From the NCBI GenBank assembly GCA_022800215.1, contig JAAWPV010000003.1:1-64000 (forward strand): a stretch of 64,000 nucleotides of DNA, read 5' to 3'. The notes beneath the pieces were generated by a model. That model ran no database searches. It was not told where the DNA came from and saw nothing but the letters and a program-made list of their open reading frames with translations. The DNA comes from Oscillospiraceae bacterium (GTDB lineage: Bacteria > Bacillota > Clostridia > Oscillospirales > Oscillospiraceae). This document shows, piece by piece, positions 9,046-17,136 of the stretch. Both the position numbers and the translations under genes were made by a program. How positions within the stretch are numbered: the first letter of the stretch is position 1; every line of letters begins with the position of its first letter.

Positions 9046-9197
9046 GGAATTTTCTCCCTTTTTTTCCTTAAAAACATCATAATTATCATTTATTATATCG
9101 CTTTCTCCCCTAATCGTCAATCTGAATCTCTTATCTATGATAACTTATGTTCAGAGATGGGATCCTCTTCTTCCGGGGCACTCTTCCCGCTTTGCGG

Positions 9198-9227
9198 TTG
9201 CTTTTTGCTCCCCGGTCATGCTATACT
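9198..9227 (+). promoter_or_regulatory. promoter of the methyltransferase-rsmI unit
   Basis: TTGCTT at 9198-9203 and TATACT at 9222-9227 with 18-base spacing lie 22 bases before the start codon at 9249. Confidence 0.55.
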
Positions 9228-9248
9228 GGTAAAAAAGGAGGGCAGTCC

Positions 9249-9869
9249 ATGGAGAAGGAACAACTGGGGCCCTATATCTACCGCTGGGACGGAGACTGCT
9301 TCCCCCTGGGGGCCGACTCCCTGGCCCTGGGGGGCTTCTGCACCTTGAAGGGTGGATGGCGGGTGCTGGATCTGGGCTGCGGGGCGGGGCTGCTGCTCCT
9401 TCTCTGCGCCCGGCGGCAGGAAGGCTTGACCCTCTCCGGGGTGGAATGGGACCCCCACGCCGCCGCCCTGGCCCGGGAAAATCTGGCAGAAAACGGCTTG
9501 AAAGGGCAGATTTTGACCTGTGACCTCCGGGCCATGAGCCTGGACAAGCCCATGGACCTGGTGATCTCCAATCCACCCTGGTATCCCCAGGGCTCAGGCA
9601 AGGAGGGCGGCCCTGGCCGGATGGAAGACTGCACCTTGCCCCAACTCTGCACAGCCGCCGCCGGGACTCTCAAGCCCAAGGGCCGCTTTGCCCTGGTCCA
9701 CCGGCCGGAGCGGCTCACCGACCTCCTCTGCGCCCTCCGGGGTGCGGGGCTGGAGCCCAAACGGCTCCGACTCTGCCGCCACAGCCCGGACAAGTCTCCC
9801 TATGCCGTGCTGATCGAAGCGGTCAAGGGCGGCCATCCAGGGCTGGATATTTTGCCTGATCTCATCTAA
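9249..9869 (+). CDS. tRNA1(Val) A37 N6-methyltransferase-like protein
   Basis: The 206-residue class I SAM-dependent methyltransferase has motif I VLDLGCGAGLLLL and the catalytic NPPWY of N6-adenine/amino methyltransferases at about residue 103. The opening GDCFPLGADSLALG resembles the F-x-x-G-x-D-x-x-L stretch of TrmN6 (YfiC) enzymes, which modify tRNA. Start at 9249 has AAAGGAGGG upstream; the longer frame to 9147 overlaps the promoter. rsmI follows 13 bases later, as commonly seen in Firmicutes, and supports a translation-linked function. Confidence 0.85.
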   Translation: MEKEQLGPYIYRWDGDCFPLGADSLALGGFCTLKGGWRVLDLGCGAGLLLLLCARRQEGLTLSGVEWDPHAAALARENLAENGLKGQILTCDLRAMSLDKPMDLVISNPPWYPQGSGKEGGPGRMEDCTLPQLCTAAAGTLKPKGRFALVHRPERLTDLLCALRGAGLEPKRLRLCRHSPDKSPYAVLIEAVKGGHPGLDILPDLI

Positions 9870-9882
9870 AGGAGGCCGCATC

Positions 9883-10713
9883 ATGGCCGGAACACTCTAC
9901 CTGGTCCCCACCCCCATTGGCAACCTGGGGGACATCTCCCGCCGGATGGCGGAAGTGCTGGAAAACGTGGACTTCATCGCCGCTGAGGACACCCGGGTAA
10001 CCCTGAAGCTCCTCAACCACCTGGGGCTGAAAAAGCCCCTCATCAGCTACTACCGCCACAACACCGACGAGGCGGGGCAAAAGATACTGGACCGGCTTCT
10101 GGGGGGCGAAAGCTGCGCCCTCTGCACCGACGCGGGCACCCCCGCCGTCTCCGACCCGGGGGAGGACCTGGTGGCCCTCTGCGCCCAACATGGGGTGGAG
10201 GTCACCGCCCTGCCCGGTCCCTGTGCCCTTATTGTGGCCCTCTCTGTCTCCGGCCTGCCCACCGGGCGTTTTACCTTCGAGGGCTTTCTGCCCATGAACA
10301 GGAAAAACCGCCGGGCACAGTTGGAAAGCCTGCAAAACGAGACCCGGACCATGCTCTTCTACGAGGCCCCCCACAAGCTCACCGTCACCCTTTCCGACCT
10401 CCGGGACGTCTTCGGTCCCCAGCGGCGCATCTCTCTCTGCCGGGAGCTGACCAAGCTCCACGAGGAGGTCCTTCGCACCACCCTGGGAGAGGCGGCAGAG
10501 CGCTACAAAGCGGAAGAGCCCCGGGGGGAATTTGTCCTGGTGGTGGAGGGGGCCGCTCCGGCGAAGGAGAAAGCCACCTTAGAGGATGGCCTTGACCGGG
10601 TGGAAGCCCTTTTGGCAGAGGGCCTTTCCCGGAAGGATGCCGTCAAGCAGGCCGCCAAGGAGCTGGGCCTTTCCCGGAACGAGCTTTACGCCGCCGCCTT
10701 GGAACGAAAATAG
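9883..10713 (+). CDS. rsmI: 16S rRNA (cytidine1402-2'-O)-methyltransferase
   Basis: The 276-residue protein is a tetrapyrrole-methylase-fold enzyme that 2'-O-methylates C1402 in the ribosomal decoding centre. Family motifs: LYLVPTPIGNLGDISRRM at the N-terminus, AAEDTRVTLKLL, SYYRHNTDE, DAGTPAVSDPG (SAM binding) and FYEAPHKL. Length is typical. An AAAGGAGG site precedes the ATG. It is the second gene of a two-gene operon with the tRNA methyltransferase. Confidence 0.95.
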   Translation: MAGTLYLVPTPIGNLGDISRRMAEVLENVDFIAAEDTRVTLKLLNHLGLKKPLISYYRHNTDEAGQKILDRLLGGESCALCTDAGTPAVSDPGEDLVALCAQHGVEVTALPGPCALIVALSVSGLPTGRFTFEGFLPMNRKNRRAQLESLQNETRTMLFYEAPHKLTVTLSDLRDVFGPQRRISLCRELTKLHEEVLRTTLGEAAERYKAEEPRGEFVLVVEGAAPAKEKATLEDGLDRVEALLAEGLSRKDAVKQAAKELGLSRNELYAAALERK

Positions 10714-10720
10714 CCGCTCG

Positions 10721-10753
10721 CAAAAAAACCGGGCGCCCAGTGGGCGCCCGGTT
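10721..10753. terminator. terminator between rsmI and abrB
   Basis: A perfect 10-bp G/C stem (CCGGGCGCCC / GGGCGCCCGG) has a 3-base loop. Read on the minus strand it is followed by a seven-T run, so it ends the abrB-like gene; it probably also stops rsmI transcripts. Confidence 0.85.
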
Positions 10754-10772
10754 CCTTGTGCCTTTTTGCCTC

Positions 10773-11018
10773 TTACTGCTCGGCCATCAGGGCCTGCAAA
10801 CAGTCGCGGCAAATGTTTTTTCCCTTATAGCTGATAATGTCGGAAGCATTCTCGCAGAACACGCAGGAAGGCTGATACTTTTTCAGGATTACCGAAGAAC
10901 CTTCCACATAGATCTCCAGGGCGTCCTTTTCATCAATTCCCAGATTCCGACGCAGCTCAATGGGCAGTACGATACGGCCCAGTTCGTCCACTTTTCTTAC
11001 GATCCCGGTCGATTTCAT
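10773..11018 (-). CDS. AbrB/SpoVT-type transition-state regulator with zinc ribbon
   Basis: The 81-residue protein begins with the swapped-hairpin DNA-binding domain STGIVRKVDELGRIVLPIEL, followed by the RRNLGIDEKDALEIYV dimer segment. The C-terminus adds two cysteine pairs (CVFC and CRDC), a small zinc-ribbon-like tail present in a clostridial subset of AbrB proteins. I choose the ATG at 11018 because AAGGGA is 9 bases upstream; ATGs at 11027 and 11036 are badly spaced. A near-consensus promoter precedes it. Regulation of post-exponential or sporulation genes is known for the family; the neighbouring spmAB genes are suggestive only. Confidence 0.9.
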   Translation of the reverse strand: MKSTGIVRKVDELGRIVLPIELRRNLGIDEKDALEIYVEGSSVILKKYQPSCVFCENASDIISYKGKNICRDCLQALMAEQ

Positions 11019-11076
11019 TGCATCCATTCCCTTCATTTCAGATCTTCATAGCTTCCAAATCCTGCTATGATTTTCC

Positions 11077-11104
11077 ATTATAATACATTTTTGTCAAATG
11101 TCAA
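11077..11104 (-). promoter_or_regulatory. near-consensus promoter of the abrB-like gene
   Basis: On the minus strand TTGACA (11099-11104) and TATAAT (11077-11082) are separated by 16 bases. Both hexamers match consensus. Confidence 0.8.
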
Positions 11105-11226
11105 GTAAAATTTTGGAAAATTTGGAAGTTTTCTCATGCTTTTTGCACAAAATTGGAAATATATGGAATCTGTGCATACCTCTATCCCCCGCCGCATAGG
11201 TTGGAGGGACGAAAGGGGTGGACAAG

Positions 11227-11811
11227 ATGGCAATGTCGGTGATTTGGACGGGGATGGTGGTCCTCTCGGTGCTCTACGGGCTATGGGCGGGCAACGGCCC
11301 GGCGGTGGCGGCCGCCGCCGTGGAGGGAGCCGCCGCCGCAGTGGAGCTTTGCATCACCATGGCGGGGGTCATGTGCCTCTGGATGGGGGTCATGGAGGTG
11401 ATGAAGCGCTCGGGCCTTGCGGAGCTTCTCTCCCGGCTTTTACGGCCTGTCCTCTGCCGGCTCTACCCTGACTGCAAGCGGGACAAGGAGACCATGGACG
11501 CCATCTCGGCCAACGTGTCCGCCAACCTGCTGGGGCTGGGCAACGCCGCCACCCCCCTGGGCATCCAGGCGGCCCGGCGCCTGGCGGCCAAAAGCCCGGG
11601 GGTGGCCTCGGACAGTCTTTGTATGCTGGTGGTGTGCAACACCGCCTCCATCCAGCTCATTCCCACCACGGTGGCCAGCGTCCGGCTCTCGGCGGGCTGT
11701 GCCACCCCCTTTGACATTCTCCCGGCGGTGTGGCTTGCCTCAGCGATGTCGGTGGCGGTGGGCATTTTAGCGGCTAAAATCTTTGCCCGGGTCTGGAGGG
11801 TGAGTCGGTGA
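11227..11811 (+). CDS. spmA: spore maturation protein A
   Basis: The 194-residue membrane protein belongs to the nucleoside-recognition (Gate) domain family and is needed, with SpmB, for spore-core dehydration in Bacillus. Visible features are several hydrophobic spans and the family motif ANVSANLLGLGNAATPLG followed by NTASIQLIPTT. The start at 11227 is 8 bases after GAAAGGGG; a GTG at 11218 abuts that site. It overlaps spmB by four bases. The pair strongly suggests a spore-forming host. Confidence 0.93.
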   Translation: MAMSVIWTGMVVLSVLYGLWAGNGPAVAAAAVEGAAAAVELCITMAGVMCLWMGVMEVMKRSGLAELLSRLLRPVLCRLYPDCKRDKETMDAISANVSANLLGLGNAATPLGIQAARRLAAKSPGVASDSLCMLVVCNTASIQLIPTTVASVRLSAGCATPFDILPAVWLASAMSVAVGILAAKIFARVWRVSR

Positions 11812-12332
11812 TGGATCTTTTCTTTCAAATGGTGGTGCCCTTCACCATCGCCTTTGTAGCCCTGTGGGCCATGGCGAAGCGGGTGGATGTGTACGGTGCC
11901 CTCTGCCAGGGGGCCGGGGAGGGCCTTGGGGTCCTTCTGAAGATCGTCCCCGCCATGGTGGGGCTCATGACGGCGGTGTATATGCTCCGCGCCTCCGGGC
12001 TTTTGGAGGCTCTTGGGACCCTGCTGGCCCCTCTCCTCACCCGGGTAGGGGTGCCTCCCGAGCTGGTGGGGCTCCTGCTGGTCCGGCCGGTGAGCGGCAA
12101 CGCCGCATTGGGTGTGGGGGCGGAGCTCATCTCCACCTACGGCCCCGACTCCGCCATCGGCCGGACGGCGGCTGTCATGCTGGGCAGCACCGAGACCACC
12201 TTTTATACCATCGCCGTCTACTTCGGGGCGGCTGGCATCCGAAAGACCCGGTACGCCGTACCGGCGGCCCTCTGCGCCGACGTGGCCGCCTTTCTGGCCG
12301 CCGCCTGGGCGGTGCGAGTGGTGTTTGGGTAA
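11808..12332 (+). CDS. spmB: spore maturation protein B
   Basis: The 174-residue integral membrane partner of SpmA carries the Gate-domain motifs RPVSGNAALGVGAE and MLGSTETTFYTIAVYFGA, which are diagnostic for SpmB. The start is a GTG at 11808 (or the ATG at 11811) 7-10 bases after GGAGGG, overlapping the spmA stop, so the two are translationally coupled. A terminator follows 6 bases after the stop, closing the spmAB operon. Confidence 0.93.
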   Translation: MMDLFFQMVVPFTIAFVALWAMAKRVDVYGALCQGAGEGLGVLLKIVPAMVGLMTAVYMLRASGLLEALGTLLAPLLTRVGVPPELVGLLLVRPVSGNAALGVGAELISTYGPDSAIGRTAAVMLGSTETTFYTIAVYFGAAGIRKTRYAVPAALCADVAAFLAAAWAVRVVFG

Positions 12333-12338
12333 AAAACA

Positions 12339-12367
12339 GGAGAACGCCTTTGGCGTTCTCCCGTTTT
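12339..12367 (+). terminator. terminator of spmAB
   Basis: A 10-bp stem GGAGAACGCC / GGCGTTCTCC with a three-base TTT loop is followed by CGTTTTATT. The converging acyltransferase gene ends next to it. Confidence 0.85.
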
Positions 12368-13625
12368 ATTCTATCAGAGCCGGTTTTTTCTGGCTCCTGA
12401 GCCAGAGGTACTCGGTGGCAAACTGGATCTTTGTGGCGTTGAATCCTTCTGCCAAAGGAAAGAGAAAATAGGTATTGTCCGGGGTGGAAAGGGTCACGCA
12501 CTGACCCTTTCCACGATAGTCATACTCAGTATGGATCGAAAAACAGCCGGAGGCCGGAAACATTTGCGTCCGGGGCAAGGTTTCCCCGTAGTCGGTGAAG
12601 GTCAGCTCAAACCCCTCCGCCGTCTGTCTGAGCCGGCCGGGTCCCAGATCGATGAAGTTCACCGCGTTGGGCAGGGCCTCCACCCGGACAGGAAGATCCA
12701 GCCGATAGCGGCCCGTCTCGATCTCCTCCTCCACCTGCCGACGCTGCCACTCGTACCAGTCCGGAATGGAAACCGGCTCTTCCCCCTCCCCGGAATGGAG
12801 AAGTCCCTCCTCCCCCAGGGTCCATTCCCCGCCGCAGACGGTACAGAACAGCCGGCTTCCCTTGCTGTCCATCACAAAGGCTTTTCCGCACCGGGGACAC
12901 TGGTAAAGGGGCAGGTGCAGTCCCTCGGCCCGCCAGGGCTCCGCAATGCGGATACCCCTTTCCCGCTGGTAGGCGTACTCGTCGTAAGTAAGGTCTGCCG
13001 CCACGGCGGCCTGAATCTCCTGAGGGGTAGCTTTCGCCACATCCTGAGCGGTAAAACGCTGGATGATAGTGGCCTCCAGCGGGACGCCCCGGCGCTTTTT
13101 CAGATTCCAAATGGGTGATTGCAGATAGTTCCCCTTCATGTTGAGGGTCACCACCGGCACCCCCAGATATTTGCACAGCTTGCCCACTGAAGCGGGCAGG
13201 CGGGAACTGGTGCCCACATTGGCATACCGGGCCTCAGGATAAAGGACCAGAATACCCTTTCGCTCCATGACCCGCTTGATGTTCCGCACCAGAGCCAGAT
13301 CGGAGACAAACTTCCGGGTCCCCAAACATCCCACCTGGCGGTACTTCCACTCACCGAAGGCCTCAAACCCCTCCAGCTCGGAAACATAATTGGCCCGGTG
13401 GGGAAAGAGTGCCAGAGGGGTCACATAGAAATCCATAAAAGCATGGTGGGTACCCAGCACCAGAAAGGGCGGCTTCAATCCATCCATATTGACCTTGCGG
13501 ATGTGAAGTCTCCCCGACCGGGTGGCACCCCAGCACCAAAGCCACAGAAAGGGCATGATCAGCGGATTCTGGGGCGGCGGCTCCCGCCAGCGGTCAAAGG
13601 GAATGAGATCCACCGGACGGCTCAT
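12366..13625 (-). CDS. PlsC-like acyltransferase with zinc-ribbon insert
   Basis: The 419-residue protein has the acyltransferase core: GTHHAFMDFYV (variant of H-x4-D, here HHAFMD) at about residues 58-68 and LVLYPEARYANVG (variant of the PEGT/PEGR block). Such enzymes acylate lysophospholipids or other acceptors at the membrane. After the core comes a four-cysteine zinc ribbon, CPRCGKAF ... CTVCGGEW, at about 262-289, then a beta-rich C-terminal domain. That ribbon is unusual for PlsC. The ATG at 13625 overlaps the stop of the NCS1 permease (ATGA), so the three genes from 15210 form one coupled operon. An open frame continues upstream of 13625 but lies over the permease gene. Confidence 0.8.
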   Translation of the reverse strand: MSRPVDLIPFDRWREPPPQNPLIMPFLWLWCWGATRSGRLHIRKVNMDGLKPPFLVLGTHHAFMDFYVTPLALFPHRANYVSELEGFEAFGEWKYRQVGCLGTRKFVSDLALVRNIKRVMERKGILVLYPEARYANVGTSSRLPASVGKLCKYLGVPVVTLNMKGNYLQSPIWNLKKRRGVPLEATIIQRFTAQDVAKATPQEIQAAVAADLTYDEYAYQRERGIRIAEPWRAEGLHLPLYQCPRCGKAFVMDSKGSRLFCTVCGGEWTLGEEGLLHSGEGEEPVSIPDWYEWQRRQVEEEIETGRYRLDLPVRVEALPNAVNFIDLGPGRLRQTAEGFELTFTDYGETLPRTQMFPASGCFSIHTEYDYRGKGQCVTLSTPDNTYFLFPLAEGFNATKIQFATEYLWLRSQKKPALIE

Positions 13626-15040
13626 GGCCTCACCTCCCGATCCCGGAGCAGATACCGCCGGGTGGCAGGGATCCGGCTGAACAGGTAATAGAGAAGCCCG
13701 GTACCCAGAAAGGAGGCCCCTGTGGGGGTCAGGGAAAAGAGGGGCAGGCAGCGGACGGTGGCATTGACCGGGTCGTAAGCCACCAGCGAGATGGCGATCC
13801 CCGCCGCCACGCAGAAAAGCCCTACCCAGTTGAATCCCCCGGTGTAGTCGTAGGCTCTGTGTCCCTCCATTCCGTAAGCGGAACGGAGATCCAGCCGCTG
13901 CTTCCGCACAAAGAAGAAGTCGGTGAACAAAAGGGCAGCCAGAGGCGCATAGACACAGGCTCCGATGGTGAGAAAGGACCCGAAGTACTCCGTCACCTTG
14001 CCCCACAGGCACAGAAGGGTCACATAGCCGGCCAGCACCGCCAGCAGGGTACGGTAGCCTGCCAGCCGAAAGGAGGCGCGGAGCATGACGGCGTAGATAT
14101 AGGAGCCCACTGCCTGGGTACCCACGTTGGCAAAGGCCACCAGCAGCAGAGACAGAAGGGCTACGGCGGGTACGGTGAGAGTGGCCAGCATGAGGGTAGG
14201 ATCCTCCGTGACCTGCCCGGTGACGTACTCCATAGCGATGGCCATCACCGCCCCCACCACCACGAAAAAGGAACCGGAAAGGCCCTGGCCCAGCACCCCC
14301 GACCAGAGAGCGGCAGGCTCCGTCCTGGTAAGACGGGGAACCTCCGCCATACCGCCTACCAGAGTGATAACGAAAGCAAAATTGGCCTCGACAGAGATGA
14401 TATAGGCGATAACGCCCCCGCCGTAGGGCGGGTCGGTGGGACGATAACTCCAAAGAACCTCCGCCGGCACCGAGGAAGCCCCCACAAAAACCACCACACA
14501 GCCTACCAACAGCAAAAGAGGCACCAGCAGCCGGGTGGTCCAGGTAATGGCCCCCGGCCCCCGCAGGGCGATGAGACTGCCCAGCCCAACACAGAGAAGG
14601 GCCAGCAGTATATGTTCCCCATGGGAAATCCGGAGCCCGAACAGCCCTGCCAGATTGCCCATGGAGGAGGCAAACAATTCGGCGCAGACGGCGTACCAAG
14701 GGAAGTTAATGAGGATAATGACAACGGTCATCACCTTCACTCCCCTGGGGCCGAATACTGCCCGGAGCCAGACCCAGATATCAATGCCCCACCGGGCAGA
14801 GAGGATCACGGGCAGTTGATAGATGAGCAGCATAAAAACAGCTCCCAGAAAAGCACCGATAAGGAGCTGGCGAAACCCCACCAGAGTAGCCAGATAAGCC
14901 CCCTGGGTATAGCTCCAGGTGGCAATGCAGTAGCCCGAAAGAACCAGAAAGGCGTCCAGAAAGCCGTACAGCCGTTCCTTCCCCTGGACAGGCAGAGTGC
15001 CGAACAAGGCCTCCTGCTCTACGTCGTGTTCCCTTTTCAT
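13622..15040 (-). CDS. NCS1-family purine/cytosine-type permease
   Basis: The 472-residue protein has about twelve membrane spans. The N-terminal GYCIATWSYTQGAYLATLVG and following FRQLLIGAFLGAV resemble the NCS1 (nucleobase:cation symport-1) signature region, and charged loops face the cytoplasm. Substrate is probably a nucleobase or related compound, by family only. The start at 15040 is fixed by an ATGA overlap with the small membrane ORF upstream, with GGGGG 7 bases before it. It ends in a second ATGA overlap with the acyltransferase. Confidence 0.85.
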   Translation of the reverse strand: MKREHDVEQEALFGTLPVQGKERLYGFLDAFLVLSGYCIATWSYTQGAYLATLVGFRQLLIGAFLGAVFMLLIYQLPVILSARWGIDIWVWLRAVFGPRGVKVMTVVIILINFPWYAVCAELFASSMGNLAGLFGLRISHGEHILLALLCVGLGSLIALRGPGAITWTTRLLVPLLLLVGCVVVFVGASSVPAEVLWSYRPTDPPYGGGVIAYIISVEANFAFVITLVGGMAEVPRLTRTEPAALWSGVLGQGLSGSFFVVVGAVMAIAMEYVTGQVTEDPTLMLATLTVPAVALLSLLLVAFANVGTQAVGSYIYAVMLRASFRLAGYRTLLAVLAGYVTLLCLWGKVTEYFGSFLTIGACVYAPLAALLFTDFFFVRKQRLDLRSAYGMEGHRAYDYTGGFNWVGLFCVAAGIAISLVAYDPVNATVRCLPLFSLTPTGASFLGTGLLYYLFSRIPATRRYLLRDREVRP

Positions 15041-15210
15041 AGCCATGCCCCCAGGAAAACACCCAGCAAGCACAGCCCAGCCACCACAGCCACCAAGGCA
15101 TAGTTGCCCGGCGAGAAGCGGGGCGGCAGGACGCCGGGGTCTGTCTCCATCCGATAGATCCGCCGCTCCAATTCCTGCTGAAAGTTGTCATTTCTCTCTT
15201 TCTCTGACAT
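15037..15210 (-). CDS. 57-residue single-span membrane protein coupled to the permease
   Basis: A short frame on the minus strand reads MSEKERNDNF..., then an amphipathic charged stretch with ELERRIYRME, then one hydrophobic segment of about 20 residues (ALVAVVAGLCLLGVFLGAW) ending at the C-terminus. GGGAGG lies 9 bases before the ATG, and its TGA overlaps the permease ATG, so it is translated and coupled. A small subunit or assembly partner of the permease is the simplest reading; I know no named family for it. Confidence 0.7.
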   Translation of the reverse strand: MSEKERNDNFQQELERRIYRMETDPGVLPPRFSPGNYALVAVVAGLCLLGVFLGAWL

Positions 15211-15252
15211 AAAAGTGCCTCCCTCTGCGGCAGAGCTGCGGGGTTATTCCAT

Positions 15253-16401
15253 TCAAGCGTCCAGCAGTTCTGCCGTTTTTGCCATCCGCTCCGCGATCTG
15301 CACCCCGAAGGGGCAGCGGCTCTCGCAGCTATGGCAGCCGATGCAATCCTTGGCGGTGACCTTCATCTGGCGGTAGTGGTCCAGCACCGACTGGGGCACC
15401 TCGGGCTGCATGGTAGCAAGGTCGTAGTACTTATTCACCATGGCAATGTCGATGTCCACCGGGCAGGGCTTACAGTGGCCGCAGTAGGTACACTGGCCGG
15501 TGTAGGCGTGGCGGGGCGCTCCCGCCAGCACGGTGGCGTAGTCCTTCTCCTCCGCCGTGGCGGTCTCGTAGGCAACAGCCTCCATGACCTGCTCCGGGGT
15601 ATCATAACCCACCATAACACTGCAAACCGCAGGCCGGGTGAGGGCGTAGTGGAGACACTGAACGGGGGTCAACGCCACCCCAAAGGGGGAGGTCTCCGCC
15701 TTGAAGAGGCGGCCCCCGGCATAGCCCTTCATGACGGTGATGCCCACCCCGTTCTGCTCGCAGACCTGGTAAACCTCAGCCCGCTGAGGGTCGATGCCCC
15801 CCAGGGCCTCGTCATAGTTTTCCACGGCAAAGTAGTTGTCCAGCTCGTCGGTGGGGGGCACCATGTCGAAGGCGGGATTCACGGAGAAGAGGATCATCTC
15901 CACGATGCCGCTCTCCGCCGCCTTCTTTGCCATGGCGGGGTTGTGAGTACTCATGCCGATGTGGCGGATGGCGCCCGCCGCTTTCAGCTCCTTCACATAG
16001 TCGATGAAGGGGCCGTTGAAAGCAAGGTCCCAGTCCTCCTCCTTGTCCACAAAGTGGATCATGCCAAGGTCAATGTAGTCGGTCTGGAGCCGGGTGAGCA
16101 GGTCCTCAAAGGCGGGGCGCACCTTGTCTATGTCCCGGGTGCGGACATATTGGCCGTTCTGCCAGGTGGAACCAATGTGGCCCTGAATGATCCACTTCTC
16201 TCGCTTGCCGGCGATGGCCTTACCGATGTTGGAGCGGACGTTGGGCTCGCTCATCCAGCAGTCCAGAATGTTGATGCCCTGGGCCTCGCAGCAGTCGATG
16301 ACCGTCTTGCATTCCTCGGTGGTGTGGCGCTCCAGCCACTCGCCGCCCAAGCCGATCTCGCTGACCATCAGTCCGGTTTTTCCCAATTCACGGTAATTCA
16401 T
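15253..16401 (-). CDS. aldo/keto reductase with C-terminal 4Fe-4S ferredoxin domain
   Basis: The 382-residue protein starts with the AKR barrel (MNYRELGKTGLMVSEIGLGGEW, then LDCWMSEPNVRSNIGKAI) and ends with two cysteine clusters, CTYCGHCKPCP at about 306-316 and CIGCHSCESRCPFG at about 352-365, typical of the iron-sulfur AKR subgroup. These are NAD(P)H- or ferredoxin-linked oxidoreductases of unknown substrate. I use the ATG at 16401, 8 bases after AAGGAGG. It lies 23 bases downstream of an Rrf2-type regulator in the same direction, which points to redox or iron-sulfur control. Confidence 0.88.
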   Translation of the reverse strand: MNYRELGKTGLMVSEIGLGGEWLERHTTEECKTVIDCCEAQGINILDCWMSEPNVRSNIGKAIAGKREKWIIQGHIGSTWQNGQYVRTRDIDKVRPAFEDLLTRLQTDYIDLGMIHFVDKEEDWDLAFNGPFIDYVKELKAAGAIRHIGMSTHNPAMAKKAAESGIVEMILFSVNPAFDMVPPTDELDNYFAVENYDEALGGIDPQRAEVYQVCEQNGVGITVMKGYAGGRLFKAETSPFGVALTPVQCLHYALTRPAVCSVMVGYDTPEQVMEAVAYETATAEEKDYATVLAGAPRHAYTGQCTYCGHCKPCPVDIDIAMVNKYYDLATMQPEVPQSVLDHYRQMKVTAKDCIGCHSCESRCPFGVQIAERMAKTAELLDA

Positions 16402-16424
16402 AATCATGTCCTCCTTATATAAAT

Positions 16425-16850
16425 TTACGCTTTTCCACATTTTTCATCGTACCGCTTTACAAGGTCGGCCAGGGTAATGTTGTCCACCACGCCGTTCACC
16501 GCCGCCTGGATCTTCTCCCAGACCTCCTGGGTGACGCACTGGTCCGCCCGGCAGCAGCAGGCGGGGTCCTCGGCGCAGCTTACGGGGGCAAGGCTTCCCT
16601 CCAGTGCCCGCAGAATCTCCCCCACAGTGAACTCCTCCGGCCTCCGGGTCAGCAGGTAGCCGCCCCCCATGCCCCGAACGCTGCGGACCAGCCCCGCCCG
16701 GCTTAGCTGGGTGACGATCTGCTCCAGATATTTGTTGGAGATGTCCTGCCGCTCCGCCACATCCCGGAGGGGCACCGGCTCCTCCGAGCCCGTCAGGGCA
16801 ATGTCCAGCATCAGCCGAAGGGCATACCGGCCCTTAGTGGAAATCTTCAT
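16425..16850 (-). CDS. Rrf2 family transcriptional regulator
   Basis: The 141-residue protein shows the Rrf2 winged helix: MKISTKGRYALRLMLDIAL, then the recognition part ISNKYLEQIVTQLSRAGLV and the wing VRGMGGGYLL. Cysteines near residues 92-105 (CAEDPACCC, then C after RADQ) could bind an iron-sulfur cluster as in IscR/NsrR/RsrR, but spacing differs enough that the ligand is uncertain. It is first in a two-gene unit with the iron-sulfur aldo/keto reductase, which it probably controls. Confidence 0.9.
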   Translation of the reverse strand: MKISTKGRYALRLMLDIALTGSEEPVPLRDVAERQDISNKYLEQIVTQLSRAGLVRSVRGMGGGYLLTRRPEEFTVGEILRALEGSLAPVSCAEDPACCCRADQCVTQEVWEKIQAAVNGVVDNITLADLVKRYDEKCGKA

Positions 16851-16932
16851 GGTAAAATCCCCCTAATCTCTACGGTTTACTATGATTTCTTCCATTGTAT
16901 CATATTCGGCGCAAAATTCAAGAAAAAACCTC

Positions 16933-16961
16933 TTGACTTTAACGCCTAAAAGTGCTAAAGT
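16933..16961 (+). promoter_or_regulatory. promoter of the aroF-tyrA leader
   Basis: TTGACT at 16933-16938 and TAAAGT at 16956-16961 with a 17-base spacer lie 25 bases before the leader-peptide ATG. Confidence 0.75.
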
Positions 16962-16985
16962 ATTCGTCAGAAAGCAGGTGTATCT

Positions 16986-17051
16986 ATGGCCAGCAGCAGC
17001 AAAAAAGGGTATTACTACTATTACCGCTACTATCGCAGCGGTCTTTTGTGA
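16986..17051 (+). CDS. tyrosine-rich leader peptide of aroF-tyrA
   Basis: A 21-codon frame encodes MASSSKKGYYYYYRYYRSGL plus a final Leu. Seven of nine consecutive residues are tyrosine. It lies between a promoter and a terminator/antiterminator pair directly upstream of DAHP synthase, the standard arrangement for ribosome-mediated attenuation. Low charged tRNA-Tyr would stall the ribosome over the Tyr run. The ribosome-binding site is weak (GCAGGTG). Function is inferred from composition and position. Confidence 0.85.
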   Translation: MASSSKKGYYYYYRYYRSGLL

Positions 17052-17052
17052 T

Positions 17053-17120
17053 GCCCTCCAGGCTCTGCCGTCTCTGATCTGCGGCGCGGCAGCCCAAGAG
17101 GGCGGCCGCGTTTTTGTTTT
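17053..17120 (+). promoter_or_regulatory. tyrosine attenuator (terminator and competing antiterminator)
   Basis: Terminator: CGCGGC-A-GCCC (17085-17095) pairs with GGGC-G-GCCGCG (17100-17110), followed by TTTTTGTTTT. Competing fold: GCCCTC (17053-17058) pairs with GAGGGC (17098-17103) and CTGCCG (17065-17070) with CGGCAG (17087-17092). The two folds share bases and cannot coexist. The leader peptide ends two bases before the first antiterminator strand, so ribosome position can select between them. Confidence 0.85.
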
Positions 17121-17136
17121 GTAAGGAGGAATCAAT

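Noticed and set aside
13626..14699. Minus-strand open frame that extends the acyltransferase to 777 codons
   Set aside because: It lies entirely over the NCS1 permease in another frame, has low-complexity Gly/Arg content, and the acyltransferase has a coupled ATGA start at 13625.
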